DNA of 64,000 nt from Salvator merianae. Its lineage: Eukaryota; Chordata; Lepidosauria; Squamata; Teiidae. Position numbers and translations under genes: made by a program. The stretch spans positions 143,292,693 to 143,356,692 of the forward strand of contig QVOM02000034.1 of the NCBI GenBank assembly GCA_003586115.2. Reading direction: 5' to 3'. Under the pieces are notes generated by a model that saw only the letters and a list, made by a program, of their open reading frames with translations, made no database searches and was not told where the DNA came from. Shown here piece by piece: positions 34,379 through 46,245 of this stretch (position 1 is the stretch's first letter; every line of letters starts with the position of its first letter).

Positions 34379-36084
34379 AAAGTTTCTTTATTGAGATCTA
34401 AAAGGTGCACAATACATTTTTACAATGCAGGCTACAAAGATAATGAGCAAATGGTAAAAATGAAACATTTTCACTGTGGAGCAAATTAGTAAGATGTAAG
34501 CAGCAATTCAATTTGTAACTACTAGCAGTGTGACATTTGGTAGCATGTAAACACTTAACATGTTTCAAGGGGAAAGAATGACATGTATAGAATGAAAAGA
34601 GTAACCATGACTATGGTAGGGACACAAGATTTCCTTGTCAGTCAGAGACTGAGAGTTAGCTCTAACTCCAATCAGAAATACTACATGGATTCTACTGTCT
34701 CAGCTTAAAGCCAGTTGGCAGAGCACTTCATTAAGTAAAGAAGTGGAAAATGGAAAAGACTCAGCAAGGCCAATCAGATTTAGTTGTTAAACATGGCAGG
34801 CAGGATTCCATGGGAGGATAAGGCTAAATTCTGAACATTTTTGGATCTGGGGAAAGGTGGGGCCATGGGTCAGAATCCCTCAATTCAATGAACTCTTCCC
34901 CTGTGATTCCCTTGATTGAATTTGATCTATTATTGCTCCCTATACACACTTTCATTTCGACCGCTGGAATGAATTGGGACAACCAATCATGCCACAATCT
35001 CCCCTTTTTGCTTGAGAAAGAGTTTCCTTAATTTAAAATATCCCTTTAAATGTATAGGAGTGAGAGAGAAGAGGAATACTGTTTAGTGATAATTAAGAAC
35101 AGCAACAAAAAGTGTGGGAGGGAAGCAACTAACTTGAAAAGCAGAGGAAGTACACTTTTCTTAAGATCTTCTCTTGCTCAGGGAAGATCTCAGTAATAAG
35201 CACAAGCACTCAAATACATGCATTAGAGATGTGCAAAATTTGTTTTGATACAGACAATAAGCTCAGTCTACAACAAAGAAATACATACGTATTATACAAC
35301 CATTGAAGGACTTCCAGAACTCATACAGCTAAAGTGAAGATCGTAATGTATAATATGTTAAGAGCTGCCAATCATAAACCTGTTTGAGCTAAAAAAGCAG
35401 CCCTGTCAGAGAAGGGAAAAATCCTCTCAAATATATTTAAATTATATCAGTATTTTTGCTGGACCAAATTGATCCATGGCAGCAGCTCCTTGCCTTTGCC
35501 CAAGTGTCCTTAAGATGGGATGGGGCAGCTACTGACGTCAGGCTGAGTCTTAATAATCCCCGTTGCTGAAGCAGTCTCCCCATGAATGACAGCCCCAGAG
35601 ACTGAGTACCTCTGTAGGAGCTGCAAAACTAGTGTTGCAGGACAGATTGTTGCAGGTCCCTTTGCAGAACTGGATAGGTTTTTGGTTACAAGTCATGTTC
35701 ATGCTAAACGAGATTTTGGATTGCACTCCTGGGGGCAGTACTGTGAACATAACTGCATTGTTCCATTGAACTGCTATTCAGTTTTGATGCAGAAGATGTA
35801 CATTAAAGAGAGACAGACTTAAACTTGTACAGTCAAACAAAATAAGAAACTCCAGTAACACACTGTTTCTAGCCTACAGTTGCATTCATGAACAAAGGAT
35901 GCTATATTTTCTTTCTCACATGACTGTCCTGTGGGGAGGGCTGGGAACTTTCATTCATCAGCAGCCTCCTGCTGCCAAAGACCCTGAGTTGTATAGGGTA
36001 GGCATGTGGTCTTTATGGTCTACATACATTCTGCATACATTTTTATTCATTTTATTTCATGTTACTTTGTTATATAGTCTAGAC
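34379..36084. other. Gene-free stretch
   Basis: No exon, complete repeat or motif supported. The frames at 35550-35822 on both strands show no known similarity. Confidence 0.5.
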
Positions 36085-36276
36085 CAAGGGTGCCCAAAGT
36101 GTGGCCTCAGGATGCAATGAAGTCCTCAAAGGGCTCTTCTGCAGCTCTTGAGTTTGCATTGACTGAGGTGTGTAGTGAAAAATAACCACTTTTGAATTTT
36201 ATGAATCCCTATAGGGCCTGTACCAATAAGGCTTTGCGGCCTTTATGTACAACCAAAGAGCAATTCTGGTCTAGCC
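36077..36276. mobile_element. hAT-type MITE with 8-bp target duplication
   Basis: GTCTAGAC (36077-36084) and GTCTAGCC (36269-36276) flank a 184-bp element and agree at seven of eight positions; both fit the nTCTAGAn target of hAT elements. The left end CAAGGGTGCCCAAAGTGTGG is of the CAGGGGTGCCCAA hAT type; the right end GAGCAATTCTG is diverged. Non-coding. Confidence 0.72.
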
Positions 36277-36410
36277 AGATCTGTTACTCCTCTATCAGGC
36301 ACTTAAAATTTAAGATTAATGTTGCATTCATATACAGAAAAAAAGAGCATCTCTGAGGTGGCTCAGAAATGGCTTAGAGATAGTTTGCAGATGGGATTGT
36401 TCACACACCT

Positions 36411-36874
36411 GAGGCCTGTTTGCACTTTTCAGCCTAGAATGGTATAATCATGCCGTTCTAAGCTGTATAAGAGTCTGTTGCGCAGCAGCCATCCACACTG
36501 TGAGGGTTGGAACAGCCCTGTACTGGGCTTCCAGCACACGCAGTGCAGATACCAGCCTGACCATCATAACAGTGGCTGCAGCAATGTCTGGCAATTGCCG
36601 TGGCAATTGGTGAGGTGGTATGCGACTGTGCAGCCATAACTGTGTAGTCTTGCCCCCTCTCAGCATTTGCACCCAGAAGAGGGTGCAAACACTGTTGTCT
36701 GGGAGCAATCCAGCTGCTCCCAGTCAAGCTGTGGATAACAATTTTGTTGTCCACAGCTAGCAGTGTTCAGGAGCAGCTATAGTCGCTTCTGCATGCTGCA
36801 GCAGCAGGGCTGTGCAAATCCACCTACCTGGTGAGTGTCTCATCACTCACTATGTTAAAGTGTGAACAGGCCTC
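36411..36874. mobile_element. Family B MITE
   Basis: GAGGCCTGTTTGCACTTTTC at the left faces AAAGTGTGAACAGGCCTC at the right, a good inverted repeat. The centre has TCAAGCTGTGGATAACAATT facing TTGTTGTCCACAGCTAGC, another hairpin. About 464 bp. The frames at 36448-36754 are incidental. Confidence 0.75.
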
Positions 36875-37233
36875 CAGACGGTGAGAGAAAATCCTGGGAT
36901 TGCCTTTCACCATCTCTGCCACATGGTAATTCTGACAAAATACTGGGCTCTTAACTGCTGTCTGACATTTCTTTGCGAGATTGGTCTTGCAAAATACCCG
37001 TATGCAGGAAGTGTCTGCCCATTTCCCTTTGTTATTTTTTGCGTGCTTCCTGCATCCAGATACTTTTGCAAGAGGTAAGAGTCACTATTATGGAATATCC
37101 AGTGTCATTGCTGGGTTTTTTATAATAGCAATGTTGTGGGGTTTTGCTAATCCAGACATACACTGAGATTGTCATGAATATGTATGGTGACCACAATATA
37201 GCCCTGGGAACTTGGCAGGTTTTTACCTGCATT
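36865..37233. mobile_element. Family E MITE
   Basis: From the CCTCCAGACGGTGAGAGAAA start to the TGCATTTGGATACACCCT end it parallels the copies at 42060 and 46246: TATGCAGGAAGTGTCTGCCC, CATTTCCCTTTG, TTTTTTGCGTGCTTCCT and GTCACTATTAT are shared. Its left end touches or overlaps the family B element. Confidence 0.6.
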
Positions 37234-37345
37234 TGGATACACCCTAATCTTCCCTCCTCCATATCATGAACGTTCTAGGCTAGAAAAGGCAGAATAGAGA
37301 TGGGGTGGTAACACATGTGCCACACTATCTCTAAGGTATTTTTTG

Positions 37346-37854
37346 AAATACTTTTTTTTTGCTGCATGAGAATGCAGCCCAAGACAAAGTTTTCAGTTTG
37401 TTTTCTTTCCTAGGATTCTAATGTTTTGGGATATCAGAACTACACGTGGCAATCCCATACATTGTAAAGCACTCCTCACTTCCTGTAATACACCAAGAAA
37501 GAACTTTTTCTTATCAGAAAAGGAAGTATCCAAAACCTTTAACACTGATTGCCTTTTCTAAGGCACACAGAATAAAAAAAGTGACTTTATATGATACTAG
37601 AATTGAGCAAGAAAAAAAGGAAAGAAATTGCCTCCTTTCCCTACCATTGCTATGTAATGTAAGATTGGGAGAACATATTTACTGACCCAGGAAAACAGTA
37701 AGACACATTTTTAAGAAATTGTGTGGGTGAGAGAGAAAGAGAGAGGTTTTGCACAAGATATTAAAGCCTTAATGCAAAATACTTAGAGTGCATTAACAAC
37801 AATAAAAAGCTCAAAAGAATCCTAGGGTGTAATCACACTGGGTTTGGGTTTTTT
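37346..37854. other. Gene-free stretch
   Basis: Poly-T runs near 37350 and 37848. No exon seen. Confidence 0.5.
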
Positions 37855-39080
37855 TTTTTTCTAGATTAGTGACAACACCATTGTGGTTGTTAGTGATGTT
37901 GAGATCTTTCTTGTATAGTTCTTCTGTGTATTCTTGGCACCTCTTCTAATCTCTTCTACTTCCATCAAGTCCCTACCATTGCCTTTTATCATGCCCATTT
38001 TTGCATGAAATATTTCCTCGATATCTCCTATTTTCTTGATCTCTTGTCTTCCTTATTCAATTGTTTTCTTTTACTTCTTTTCATTGCTCATTTAAGAAGA
38101 GTCTTATCTCTCCTTGCTATTCTCTGGAAATCTGCATTCAGTTTGTTATATCTTTCCCCTTCTCCTTTGTCTTTTTCTTTCCTTCTTTCCTTAGCTATTT
38201 GTGAAGCCTCATTAGACAGACGTTTTGTTTTCTTTCTTTTCTTTGGGATGTTTTTTGTTGCTGCCTCCCATACACTAACCTTCATCCATAGTTCTCCAGG
38301 CACTCTGTCTAGCAGATCTAATCCCTTACATCTATTCATCACTTCCACTGCATATTCATAAGGGATATTATTTCCCCTACTTTCTTCAGTTTAAGTCTGG
38401 ATTTTGCAATAAGAAGTTCACGATCTGGGCCATAGACAGCTCCAAATTTTGTTTTTGCTGACTGTATAGAGCTTCTATATCTGTGGCTGCAAAGTATATG
38501 ATTAATCTGATTTTGGTATTGATCATGTAGTGATGTCAATGTATAGAGTAGTCTTGTGGGCTGTTGGAAAAGTGTATTTGCTATGACCAGTGGGTTATCT
38601 TAACAATATTAGCTTCTGCCCTGCTTCATTTTGTACTCTAAGGACAAATTTGCCAGTTATTCCCGTTATCTTTTGATTTCCTACTTTAATATTCCAATCT
38701 CTTATGATGGACATGACATCTTTTTTGGTGTTAGTTTTTGAAGGTGTTGTAGGTCTTCATAGGACTGGCCAATTTCAGACTCTTTGGCATCAGTGGTCGG
38801 AACATGGACTTGAATTACTGTGATGTTGAATGGTTTGCCTTGGATTCGATCAGATATCATTCTGTCATTTTTGAGATTGTATCCCAGTACTGCTTTTCTC
38901 ACTCTTTTATTGGGCTACTTCATTTCTTCTAAGGGATTCTTGCCCACAATAGTAGATATTATGGTCATCTGAATTAAATTCAGTCATTCATTAATTGTCA
39001 ATATTTAATCTTGCCATCTCATGTTTGACCACATCCCCCTTATCTTGGTTCATAGATCTTGCATTTTAGGTTCCTATGCA
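37855..39080 (-). mobile_element. Bov-B (RTE-clade) LINE, 5' part, dead
   Basis: On the minus strand this copy runs from about 39080 (reading like MNQDKGDVVKHEMARLNI) through the endonuclease to the linker before the RT. Recognisable segments are NIYYCGQESLRRNEVA near 38950, AVLGYNLKNDRMISDRIQGK at 38890, RYRSSIQSAKTKFGAVYGPD and RELLIAKSRLKLKKVG at about 38480-38380, and SNEASQIAKERRKEKDKGEG then LNADFQRIARRDKTLL at about 38230-38090. Stops and frameshifts separate them. The RT itself is missing. Bov-B is known from squamates, ruminants and some other lineages and is the classic case of horizontal transfer between vertebrates. Confidence 0.92.
38339..38902 (-). pseudogene. Broken Bov-B endonuclease
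   Basis: Two frames carry it. 38902-38702 contains FNITVIQVHVPTTDAKESEI, then QSYEDLQ and LTPKK. 38539-38339 contains NQINHILCSHRYRSSIQS and PDRELLIAKSRLKLKK. In living Bov-B elements the second part holds a DH(E) catalytic pair; here PDRELL replaces it, so the histidine is lost. Sequence between them (38540-38700) is decayed. Confidence 0.88.
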
Positions 39081-40556
39081 ATATTGTTCTTTACAGCATT
39101 GAAGCTTCCTTTCAATACACCATATAATCCATACAGTACAGTTCAGAATTAATGCCCGTTATCTGAAACAGATGGTTTTCTTCTCTGCCTTTCTGATATT
39201 TCTCAGCAGATGAAAACCCTCATGGAAAACAAAACATCAGATTACCAAAAGCAGATGTGTGCTAAGAATTCAGACTGTGCAGGAATCATACCAAACTGAG
39301 TACATTTTAGCCTAAGATGGCAATCTTTAGGGAAATACCTGTGACTTGCCCCTCCTTTTTAGTTCACCTCTTCCACTGATCCAGGAATGTGCTGCTCATT
39401 TCTCTCTGGCAGTCCAAAGCTCTGGAATTCCATTGATCCTTTGGATGAAGAAATCTGATGACAGGTGGCAACACCAGCTGCTCCATCACATGGCAGCAAG
39501 CATCACCATGGCCCTGGAACATATCTACACATTCATCTGCAAAGTTGGAGACCACAAATACTATTAATCAAGTTCTGAGCTACTACAGGAAGAGAAGCTA
39601 TTGCTGGGGGGGAGGGTGAGAGATTGTCACAGAGACATGCAGAATGTGATTCATATTGTTCAGGAGAATCCAAATGCCTAGCTGGTGGAAAAGGAAAGTA
39701 ACTGTAGCTCATTCAATACAAGAAGACCACAATATAGAGAGAGGTTATTTAAAACTGAGGCAACAGTCAGTTTTTAGCAAGCATAGGAAAGCAGGAAGAA
39801 ATGCCACTGGAACTGTTTATTTTTTCATGGTGTTGGTGCTGAGAGAGGAGGGTGGTAGAAGACCTAAATGTCTCCGTCTCTGAAGGATAGTATTCTTGGC
39901 CTTACATTTCCATTTATATAGTTCTTTACAGTGTACATTTCAAGAAAGCTTCACACTTTGGAAGGATCTTGATGGTTTGGAGAAATGGAAAGTGTCAACT
40001 TTATTCAGATATAGTAGTTAGTAATGAATGGGGGGGTAGGAATTCCAAATTAGAAGAGTCAAACCCAGTGCTGATGCCATTTAATGCTGTGATGGTGCAG
40101 CTTTGCCAAATCATGCACAAGCTGCAAAACAGTTTGTCTCGGTGATGATTTTGACCTGCAACATAAAATCACAAGTTGGAGCAAAACTGAGGGTTTATAC
40201 AAAATGAGTAATGCATTCTAGGCAGGATCTGCACAGTTCTTTATGATGCTTTGAATTCACCATGAAGATACAGTTTCTGCACAACCCTGTCCACTTATTA
40301 TGCATTCATGTGCAAGAAAATCAGAGTGTCTGCACAGATACCACACTGTTGGCCTGCCATGTCAACACCAGCACTATTAGGCTGCTTCCTGATGGAAAGA
40401 GGAAATGCAGGATTTAAAAAAGGTCCTGTAATCACTTCTTGCTACCTCTTGCCAGATACAAGGAGCAGTCTCTGCCCTACCTCCATGCTTGCTGGCCCAT
40501 TTTATTATAATCTTTCTCGGTGCTTTCCAGAAGCCAATCAAGCACCCACCAACTTC
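39081..40556. other. Gene-free stretch, one possible MITE piece
   Basis: No exon seen. The text at 40430-40530 (ATCACTTCTTGCTACCTCTT, then TGCTTGCTGGCCCATTTTAT) parallels the inner part of family E at 46300-46400 and 42140-42270 and may be a further copy. Confidence 0.45.
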
Positions 40557-40895
40557 GGGCACATCTACACCTAAGCTTTAATCCACCTTCAGTCCACCTT
40601 CAGAGTGAGAGAACGTATCAGTAACTTAGATGTAGATGGGCCCTTCCTTTTGTTTGTCTTTGTGTACTTGGCTGGCTTCCTGTACCACTAAGTGAAATTA
40701 TAATGAAACAAGCCAGCAGACACAAAGGAAAAAAATGCTAATATGGATTTCCCTTAATAACAATATTACAGTTATCACTCAATTATCCTGGGACTAGATT
40801 AGGAATGCCATGATTACATCTGATGTTCCCAATATAGTCCTGGGAAAATTGTGGGTTTTAGTCTGCATCTGAAGGCACTCTTATAGTGCTTCACT
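40557..40895. mobile_element. Family E-like MITE and a small inverted repeat
   Basis: GGGCACATCTACACCTAAGC at 40557 faces GATGTAGATGGGCCC ending at 40641, a short inverted-repeat unit. To its right, TAGGAATGCCATGATTACAT, then CCCAATATAGTCCTGGGAAA and GTCTGCATCTGAAGGCAC, matches the right half of family E (compare 37170-37230 and 42360-42450). Confidence 0.45.
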
Positions 40896-42059
40896 AAGAG
40901 AGCTCTAACAATTCTCAGAACTCTTCAAACTGTTCTCTGCTTGTGGAGATGGCCCTTCTGCTGCCACCCCCATTTAAGGGGACTTACTGGTAGTCAAACA
41001 CAGGAAATGGCCCATGGGTTCAACTCTGCCCATCAAGGCCAAAGATTGATCTTTGATCTTGACAGTGAGGGGGCAAGGAGACATGCAAGCAACACACCTC
41101 TGCATTAAGAATAGCACCATGAGCTTAGCACTGTTCTTTACAGTGAAGGGAAGGCAATGCTAGGCTTGCAGTGAATTTTCCCATCCTGTGTGGATTTTGC
41201 CACAGTCTCTCTCTTTGTTTCACACACAGACACACACATAGTGAAATCAGTAAGAACTGTACCATGCATTTTAATTGTACATTTGTTAATTTTAGGGAAA
41301 AGATTTTTAAAATCATCCAGCATATTCAAGTAATAATATGTGTTAATATAACAAAGGCATTTGAATGATGCTCTGCATCCTAGGATCCTGGTAAGAACAC
41401 ATTAAGCTAGGTGTGTTTGGTAGTACAGTAATCACACAGTTGTGGTACTGCTGCCTCTTTCCCTGTTTCATAAATACAAACATCTTGAGCGCTATCTGCT
41501 GCACAAAAGCAGTATTGCTTCAGAAGAGAGCGTAAGAGAGAAATGCCAGCATGTTACAGAAAGAGCTCTATTTCCAAGCAATGGCTAAGTCAGAAAGCAG
41601 GCTAAAAAGCATTTTATGCAGGCTATATTTGGATAATGTATTTAGGAAGACTTTTTAAACATGTAAATCTCATGGGCCTTAGTTTAATAGAATACTAAAT
41701 TATTTGCATTGCCTTTTTAGGGAACAATAGGTATTAAACTAGTACTATCCTATTAAATATGATCATTCCCAATTTAAATGTCATTAGATTTGTCACAGAA
41801 GTTTTCAAAATTTGGCCCGAAATCATACTTTTTGAAATTAACTGTAAGAAAATGTTGCTAAGCCCTTTTGAAATAGGATAGAGAAGTCAGGCGCGTTGGC
41901 TGCGCTAATGTTATTTATAGATTCCCAAGAGAATCTCTTCTCTTGTAATTCTGGTTCAGAACAGATGCCTACTCAGAAGTAAATCCTACTGAGTTATCTG
42001 GTAATTACTATCAGATAAAAGCACAAGTTGCAGCCTGAAGATTTTTTTGCACAATATGT
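40896..42059. other. Gene-free stretch
   Basis: A SINE-like trace (GCCTACTCAGAAGTAAATCC at about 41966) lies in it. No exon seen. Confidence 0.45.
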
Positions 42060-42452
42060 TATGAGGCACCTTTTATATAGGTCTTCTAGGTTACTTCCTA
42101 ATGACAAGAGACAATGTGAGACCTAAACAAGATCTCACAATTACCTTTTGACGCCTCTCACTAGATGCAAGGAGCAATCTTGGGTTTACCCTGATGTCTG
42201 GCAAGCACCATCTAGGATCAGCTTGAGAGAGACTACTGGCAGTCAGCCAAGTGCTTGCCCACTTTTATTTTGTCTCTGTGCACGTCAGAGGTAAGCATCA
42301 CTATTACAGGAGACCTGGCATTGTTGCCAGGTTTCCAGTAATAGCAATATATTTTTGGTACTGTATTGGGAATGCCAGGAGTATGTCCGGCATTCCCAGT
42401 ATTGTGCTGAGACAGTTGCAGGTTTTACTGTGTTTCTGGAGGTAGCCCTAAC
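42060..42452. mobile_element. Family E MITE
   Basis: Begins near ATGAGGCACCTTTTATA and ends near TTCTGGAGGTAGCCCT. It contains two adjacent hairpins: CTATTACAGGAGACCTGGCA faces TGCCAGGTTTCCAGTAATAG (42300-42343) with only two mismatches, and TGTATTGGGAATGCC faces GGCATTCCCAGTATTG (42361-42406). Non-coding. Confidence 0.6.
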
Positions 42453-42514
42453 TAAGGCCTTTGTTGACACACTGTTCATTGTCACTCAGATGCATATTTC
42501 TTCTCAAACCATCC

Positions 42515-42657
42515 ATTCATTCCAGTGGTGGCCAGTGTGGGTAAACACAGCTGTAAGCGCCTCCCACACTGTAAGCTGATTTGTAATGGAAGCTCAAATC
42601 AGTTTTCAGCAGGAGCTTCTGGCTGGCTCACTCGCAGTAGCCACCACTGATTCATTT
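42515..42657. mobile_element. hAT-type MITE, 127 bp, with 8-bp target duplication
   Basis: ATTCATTC (42515-42522) and ATTCATTT (42650-42657) flank an element that starts CAGTGGTGGCCAGTG and ends CAGTAGCCACCACTG. The 8-bp direct repeat (seven of eight identical) and the CAGTG ends place it with hAT. No coding capacity. Confidence 0.85.
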
Positions 42658-44789
42658 ATGCATGTTTCTATCCTTTCTGCTACCAACAGGAGCTTAGGAT
42701 AGCTTAATAATGACTTCAGTATATACAAATTCTAGCATTTGTATACTCTCATATTCCATTATTGTAAATTTGGCATAACATGAAACTAGATTCATGGAAG
42801 TTCTTATAAGGCTGATAGACCATGGGTTAAAATGGTCATTCTTCAAGTTCTTCCAAATACCATTGAAGGTATTTAGGACACACTATATCATGAAGAGGTA
42901 TAGAATGATCCATACAAGATACTTGCCTTGAAAGTTTGCCCCAGGTTGAAAACTGTCCAGTTATTAAGAACATATGTGGGTTTGCTGGATACTAGAGCAA
43001 GTTTGTAAATATATAAAGCTATTCCTAAGCTTCTGATTTCACTCCTATTAGGTAGAATACAGGAGGAAGTAATTTCATTGGTTATTCCCAGGATACAGAG
43101 GAGTGGTGGATAACAGTGTGAAAGGGCTTTTATAACTGTAAAGTAATTGCTGACAACAGCACCTGTACTGGATTTTGGTAACTGGACTTCTGAACTATAA
43201 GACTGAATTTCCTTATTTCACTTTTTTATTCACACCTTTGTTACATATAGAAACATACAAGTTTTAGAAATCAAAAGCATTCTCTTAACAGTATGGAATT
43301 CTGTCTTCAAAGTGCAATCTACCTTTTTCCTCAGTAATACCTAGCAATACACTATTATTTTATTTGTTTGGATTTTAAGAAGTGCTCTACCTTTACAATG
43401 TTTAAGCAGTTCTGAGAGTTATTTTGGTGTGTATGTGAGAGAAGGGAACTGTCTGCAACTTGAGATCTAGAGGTAGATCAAATATGCAACCTGACAAAAC
43501 TTTATTAGCAAATAAAACCCTTTGAAAACACAGGCTTCCTACCAGATATGCTGACCTAGCTGTAGGCAGAGTGGTTAGAATAAGTTCCTAATTAAAAGTA
43601 GAATGGATGCAATAATGGTAATCAATGCATTCAGAGCATTTCTACGAGCATGAAAGGAGAATAAAAAGGGAGATATGGGGAAGGTAATGGTTAGTCAGCT
43701 GAACTTTGTATTGGGGAAACTATTTGAGCAAATAATAAAGAAATACATTGATCTAGGAGCATTTTAAGATCAGGTAATGACCAACATGTGTAGTTTCAAA
43801 GGGATGGAATATCTTGGAATTAACGTAACACGTTCACTTAATGCTAATTAACAGAATCTGAAAGTCTAGCTTAGGGGGATAACATTTTTCACATTATAGT
43901 ATTCAGGAATATTCAGTCCTAAATACAGCAATTCCCTTAGGCAAAGATACATAAGATAAGAGGCTTTCATCCAAAGCACTTTATTGCTTACATTTGCAAG
44001 ATTTTTGTATTATATCTGATTCGTCCTTTGCTGTTTGTTTTATTTTGTTTTTATTTATTAAATATCAAATATGATACAACAAGCAAAACTATAATTATCC
44101 ACAACACAGCAGAATGAAGTTGAGAAACCAAGTAACAATAAACAGCTTACAGCCGGCAGCCAGTGTGGCAATTATTATTTATACTACACATTTTTAAAAT
44201 AAGGCCTAATCAAGATACGTATGACAAGGGAAAGGTCTTAAGCTGGTCTAATAACAGGCCACAGTGAGGTCATAGATACCCCGAAGGGCAGATCCAAGTT
44301 TAAAGGGCACTTTGTTCCCTTACAAGGGGGATTTCATTTAATATCTTACAATGTTTGAAATCTTTATTAAGACTATTAGCATTTGAGAAATATAAAGCAA
44401 GAATGAGATAAGGAAGAATACAAAACAAAACAGCCTCACTCACAGCAGGGAGGGCACTATGTAGAGATAACTGAGGTAGAAGAGCAGGGCTGACAACCTT
44501 TGCATAAACTTTGGGGCCAAATATTGCAAAATAAGAGTTGACAGTCTTACTGATAGGGAAAGGAGAGCAAGAAAGGAAACAAATGTATAATAGTCGTCCA
44601 CTGGGCTACCATAAAACTTGAATTCATCCTTACTGCTGAACAAAGTTAATCCACAGTAACAGTGAACAATGTACAATGTACAACCAACAGTCAATGTTGC
44701 TGTTTATTTTGTTGATTCAAAATTGTATTTTTAAATTGGGGGTTGTTTACTCTTTTGAAGGTTTTCCTGGAATCCTTCAATAAATGTTA
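42658..44789. other. Gene-free stretch
   Basis: AT-rich, no exon with splice signals and no complete repeat recognised. The 84-codon minus frame 44440-44694 has no known similarity. Confidence 0.5.
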
Positions 44790-45140
44790 GGGCCATTCCA
44801 CACTGGGCAGTGGATCGGTCCATAGTCTGGTCTAGGCTTCTGCCCTCTGCAAATTAGTGCAGAATAACAGGGGCCCTGTCCCCTTCTAGTATGTTCTGTC
44901 TGTACAGGAGGGGACTATTTTTGACTTGGGTGCTCAAAATGGCATCCTGGTCCAGTCTACCAGTGGACATCTAGTAGGGGGTAAAATACTGAACAGAGGT
45001 GTGTACTGCCAAAATTGCCTCACTGGGAGTTCCAAAGACCAGAATCTTTCATTCCTGGCATTGGGAGAATTTGGAGACCCTCCACACTGGTTCCAAAGTT
45101 GGTATGAGCTTTGGAACTAGCACAGAACAGACTATCCCAG
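44790..45140. mobile_element. Family A-like MITE, left part
   Basis: AGGGCCATTCCACACTGGGC is a diverged family A end, followed by inner text with TGGTCCAGTCTACCAGTGGA (44950), like the ATCAGGTCTACCAGTGA core of copy 1. The right end is not clear; the text may stop near CCCAGTGCAGGCAACC (45137-45152). Confidence 0.4.
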
Positions 45141-46245
45141 TGCAGGCAACCTTATTTGTCATCAGGAGCAATCTGTCCCAGCTTGGGGTGGATTCCTTAT
45201 TCTGATTCAATGTTCAAAATCTGGCTGGCTTTAACAGCTTTCTCTCTCACTATTGAAATAAAATGGAGTTCAGGAGAGTATGTTATTATTTTCATTTGAG
45301 ATCAGCTCCTCTCAAGCATTGATTCTCTCTTTTCTCAGCCTCCATCCGTGTGTGCCCTTTATCAGGGTTGGATGGAGCCTTCTTGCAGCTAAGTCACTTG
45401 GGGGTGGGAGGCCCCCAGCAAATGTGAGAAATTCTGAGACAGAGCTCTATACTAACTGGAACTAGTCTGTCTGACATTTCCGTCTGGCCCTACAAGAGGC
45501 AGACCAGATGCATATCCAGGAGTCAGGCTGTAAAGTGTGCCCATGGTCCAATCTTCTGGAGTATGGATCAGTGTGGGGTCTGGGGAGTCATGCAGATGCC
45601 CCACATGCTGACTCCAGTGAGAGAACCATGACAGAGAGGGGTTTTTTGAGGATTACGGGTAAATTATTGCTTTCAGCAGAAGAGGCAGGAAGCTAGCCTA
45701 CTTGGTGTGCCGATATTTGTCCCACCCACCCCCCCACTGACCTCTGGCTGGCCTTTTGGGCTCATGTAGACAGTCCCTGATTCTGCTAGCTTTTCAAAGA
45801 TATGTACTTAACCTATGCAAGGTTCTGATGGATGTTCTTACTATAGTCCTTCCTTGAATAATACAGTTTTGTTTTTATACTGTTGGCATACTATGACTTT
45901 CTTTGTATAACATGAGTTCTTAAATAGCATGGGTTTGTTTATATACAGTTGATGAAATGTAACATGTTTGATGTAATCTGGTCTCTGATTCACAGTGAGA
46001 GATTGCTCCACCCTTTCATAATGCCAATGGGCATCTATTGTACTATATTCTATGCCATGCCATTGACTTTTCATAGTTTGGGCCTCCGCCAGAACCATTG
46101 ATATACATTAATTATTGATTTCCCCTCTGCAGTGCAATTTATTTACATTGGTATGCTGGACTTCCATGATTTCCTTCCCCACTCCTTATTTTTCATAGGC
46201 TGCAATTACTGGCAGAAAATGATATAAGGGATTACTCTATATCTG
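45141..46245. other. Gene-free stretch
   Basis: No exon or repeat that I can support; a C-rich run lies near 45730. Confidence 0.45.

Larger units (their letters stand above)
36345..37345. mobile_element. Family D MITE split by two other MITEs
   Basis: The left part (36345-36410) has CTCTGAGGTGGCTCAGAAAT and GGGATTGTTCACACACC. The right part (37234-37345) has CCATATCATGAACGTTCTAG, then AGAATAGAGATGGGGTGGTA and a CTCTAAGG end. In the unsplit copy at 58725-58857 these two texts are nearly adjacent, so the ~820 bp between them are later insertions. This gives an order of arrival: D first, then E and B. Confidence 0.65.

Noticed and set aside
38005..38361. 118-codon + strand frame rich in hydrophobic residues
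   Set aside because: It is the antisense of the Bov-B linker region; the lysine-rich minus strand reads as a leucine/phenylalanine-rich + strand.
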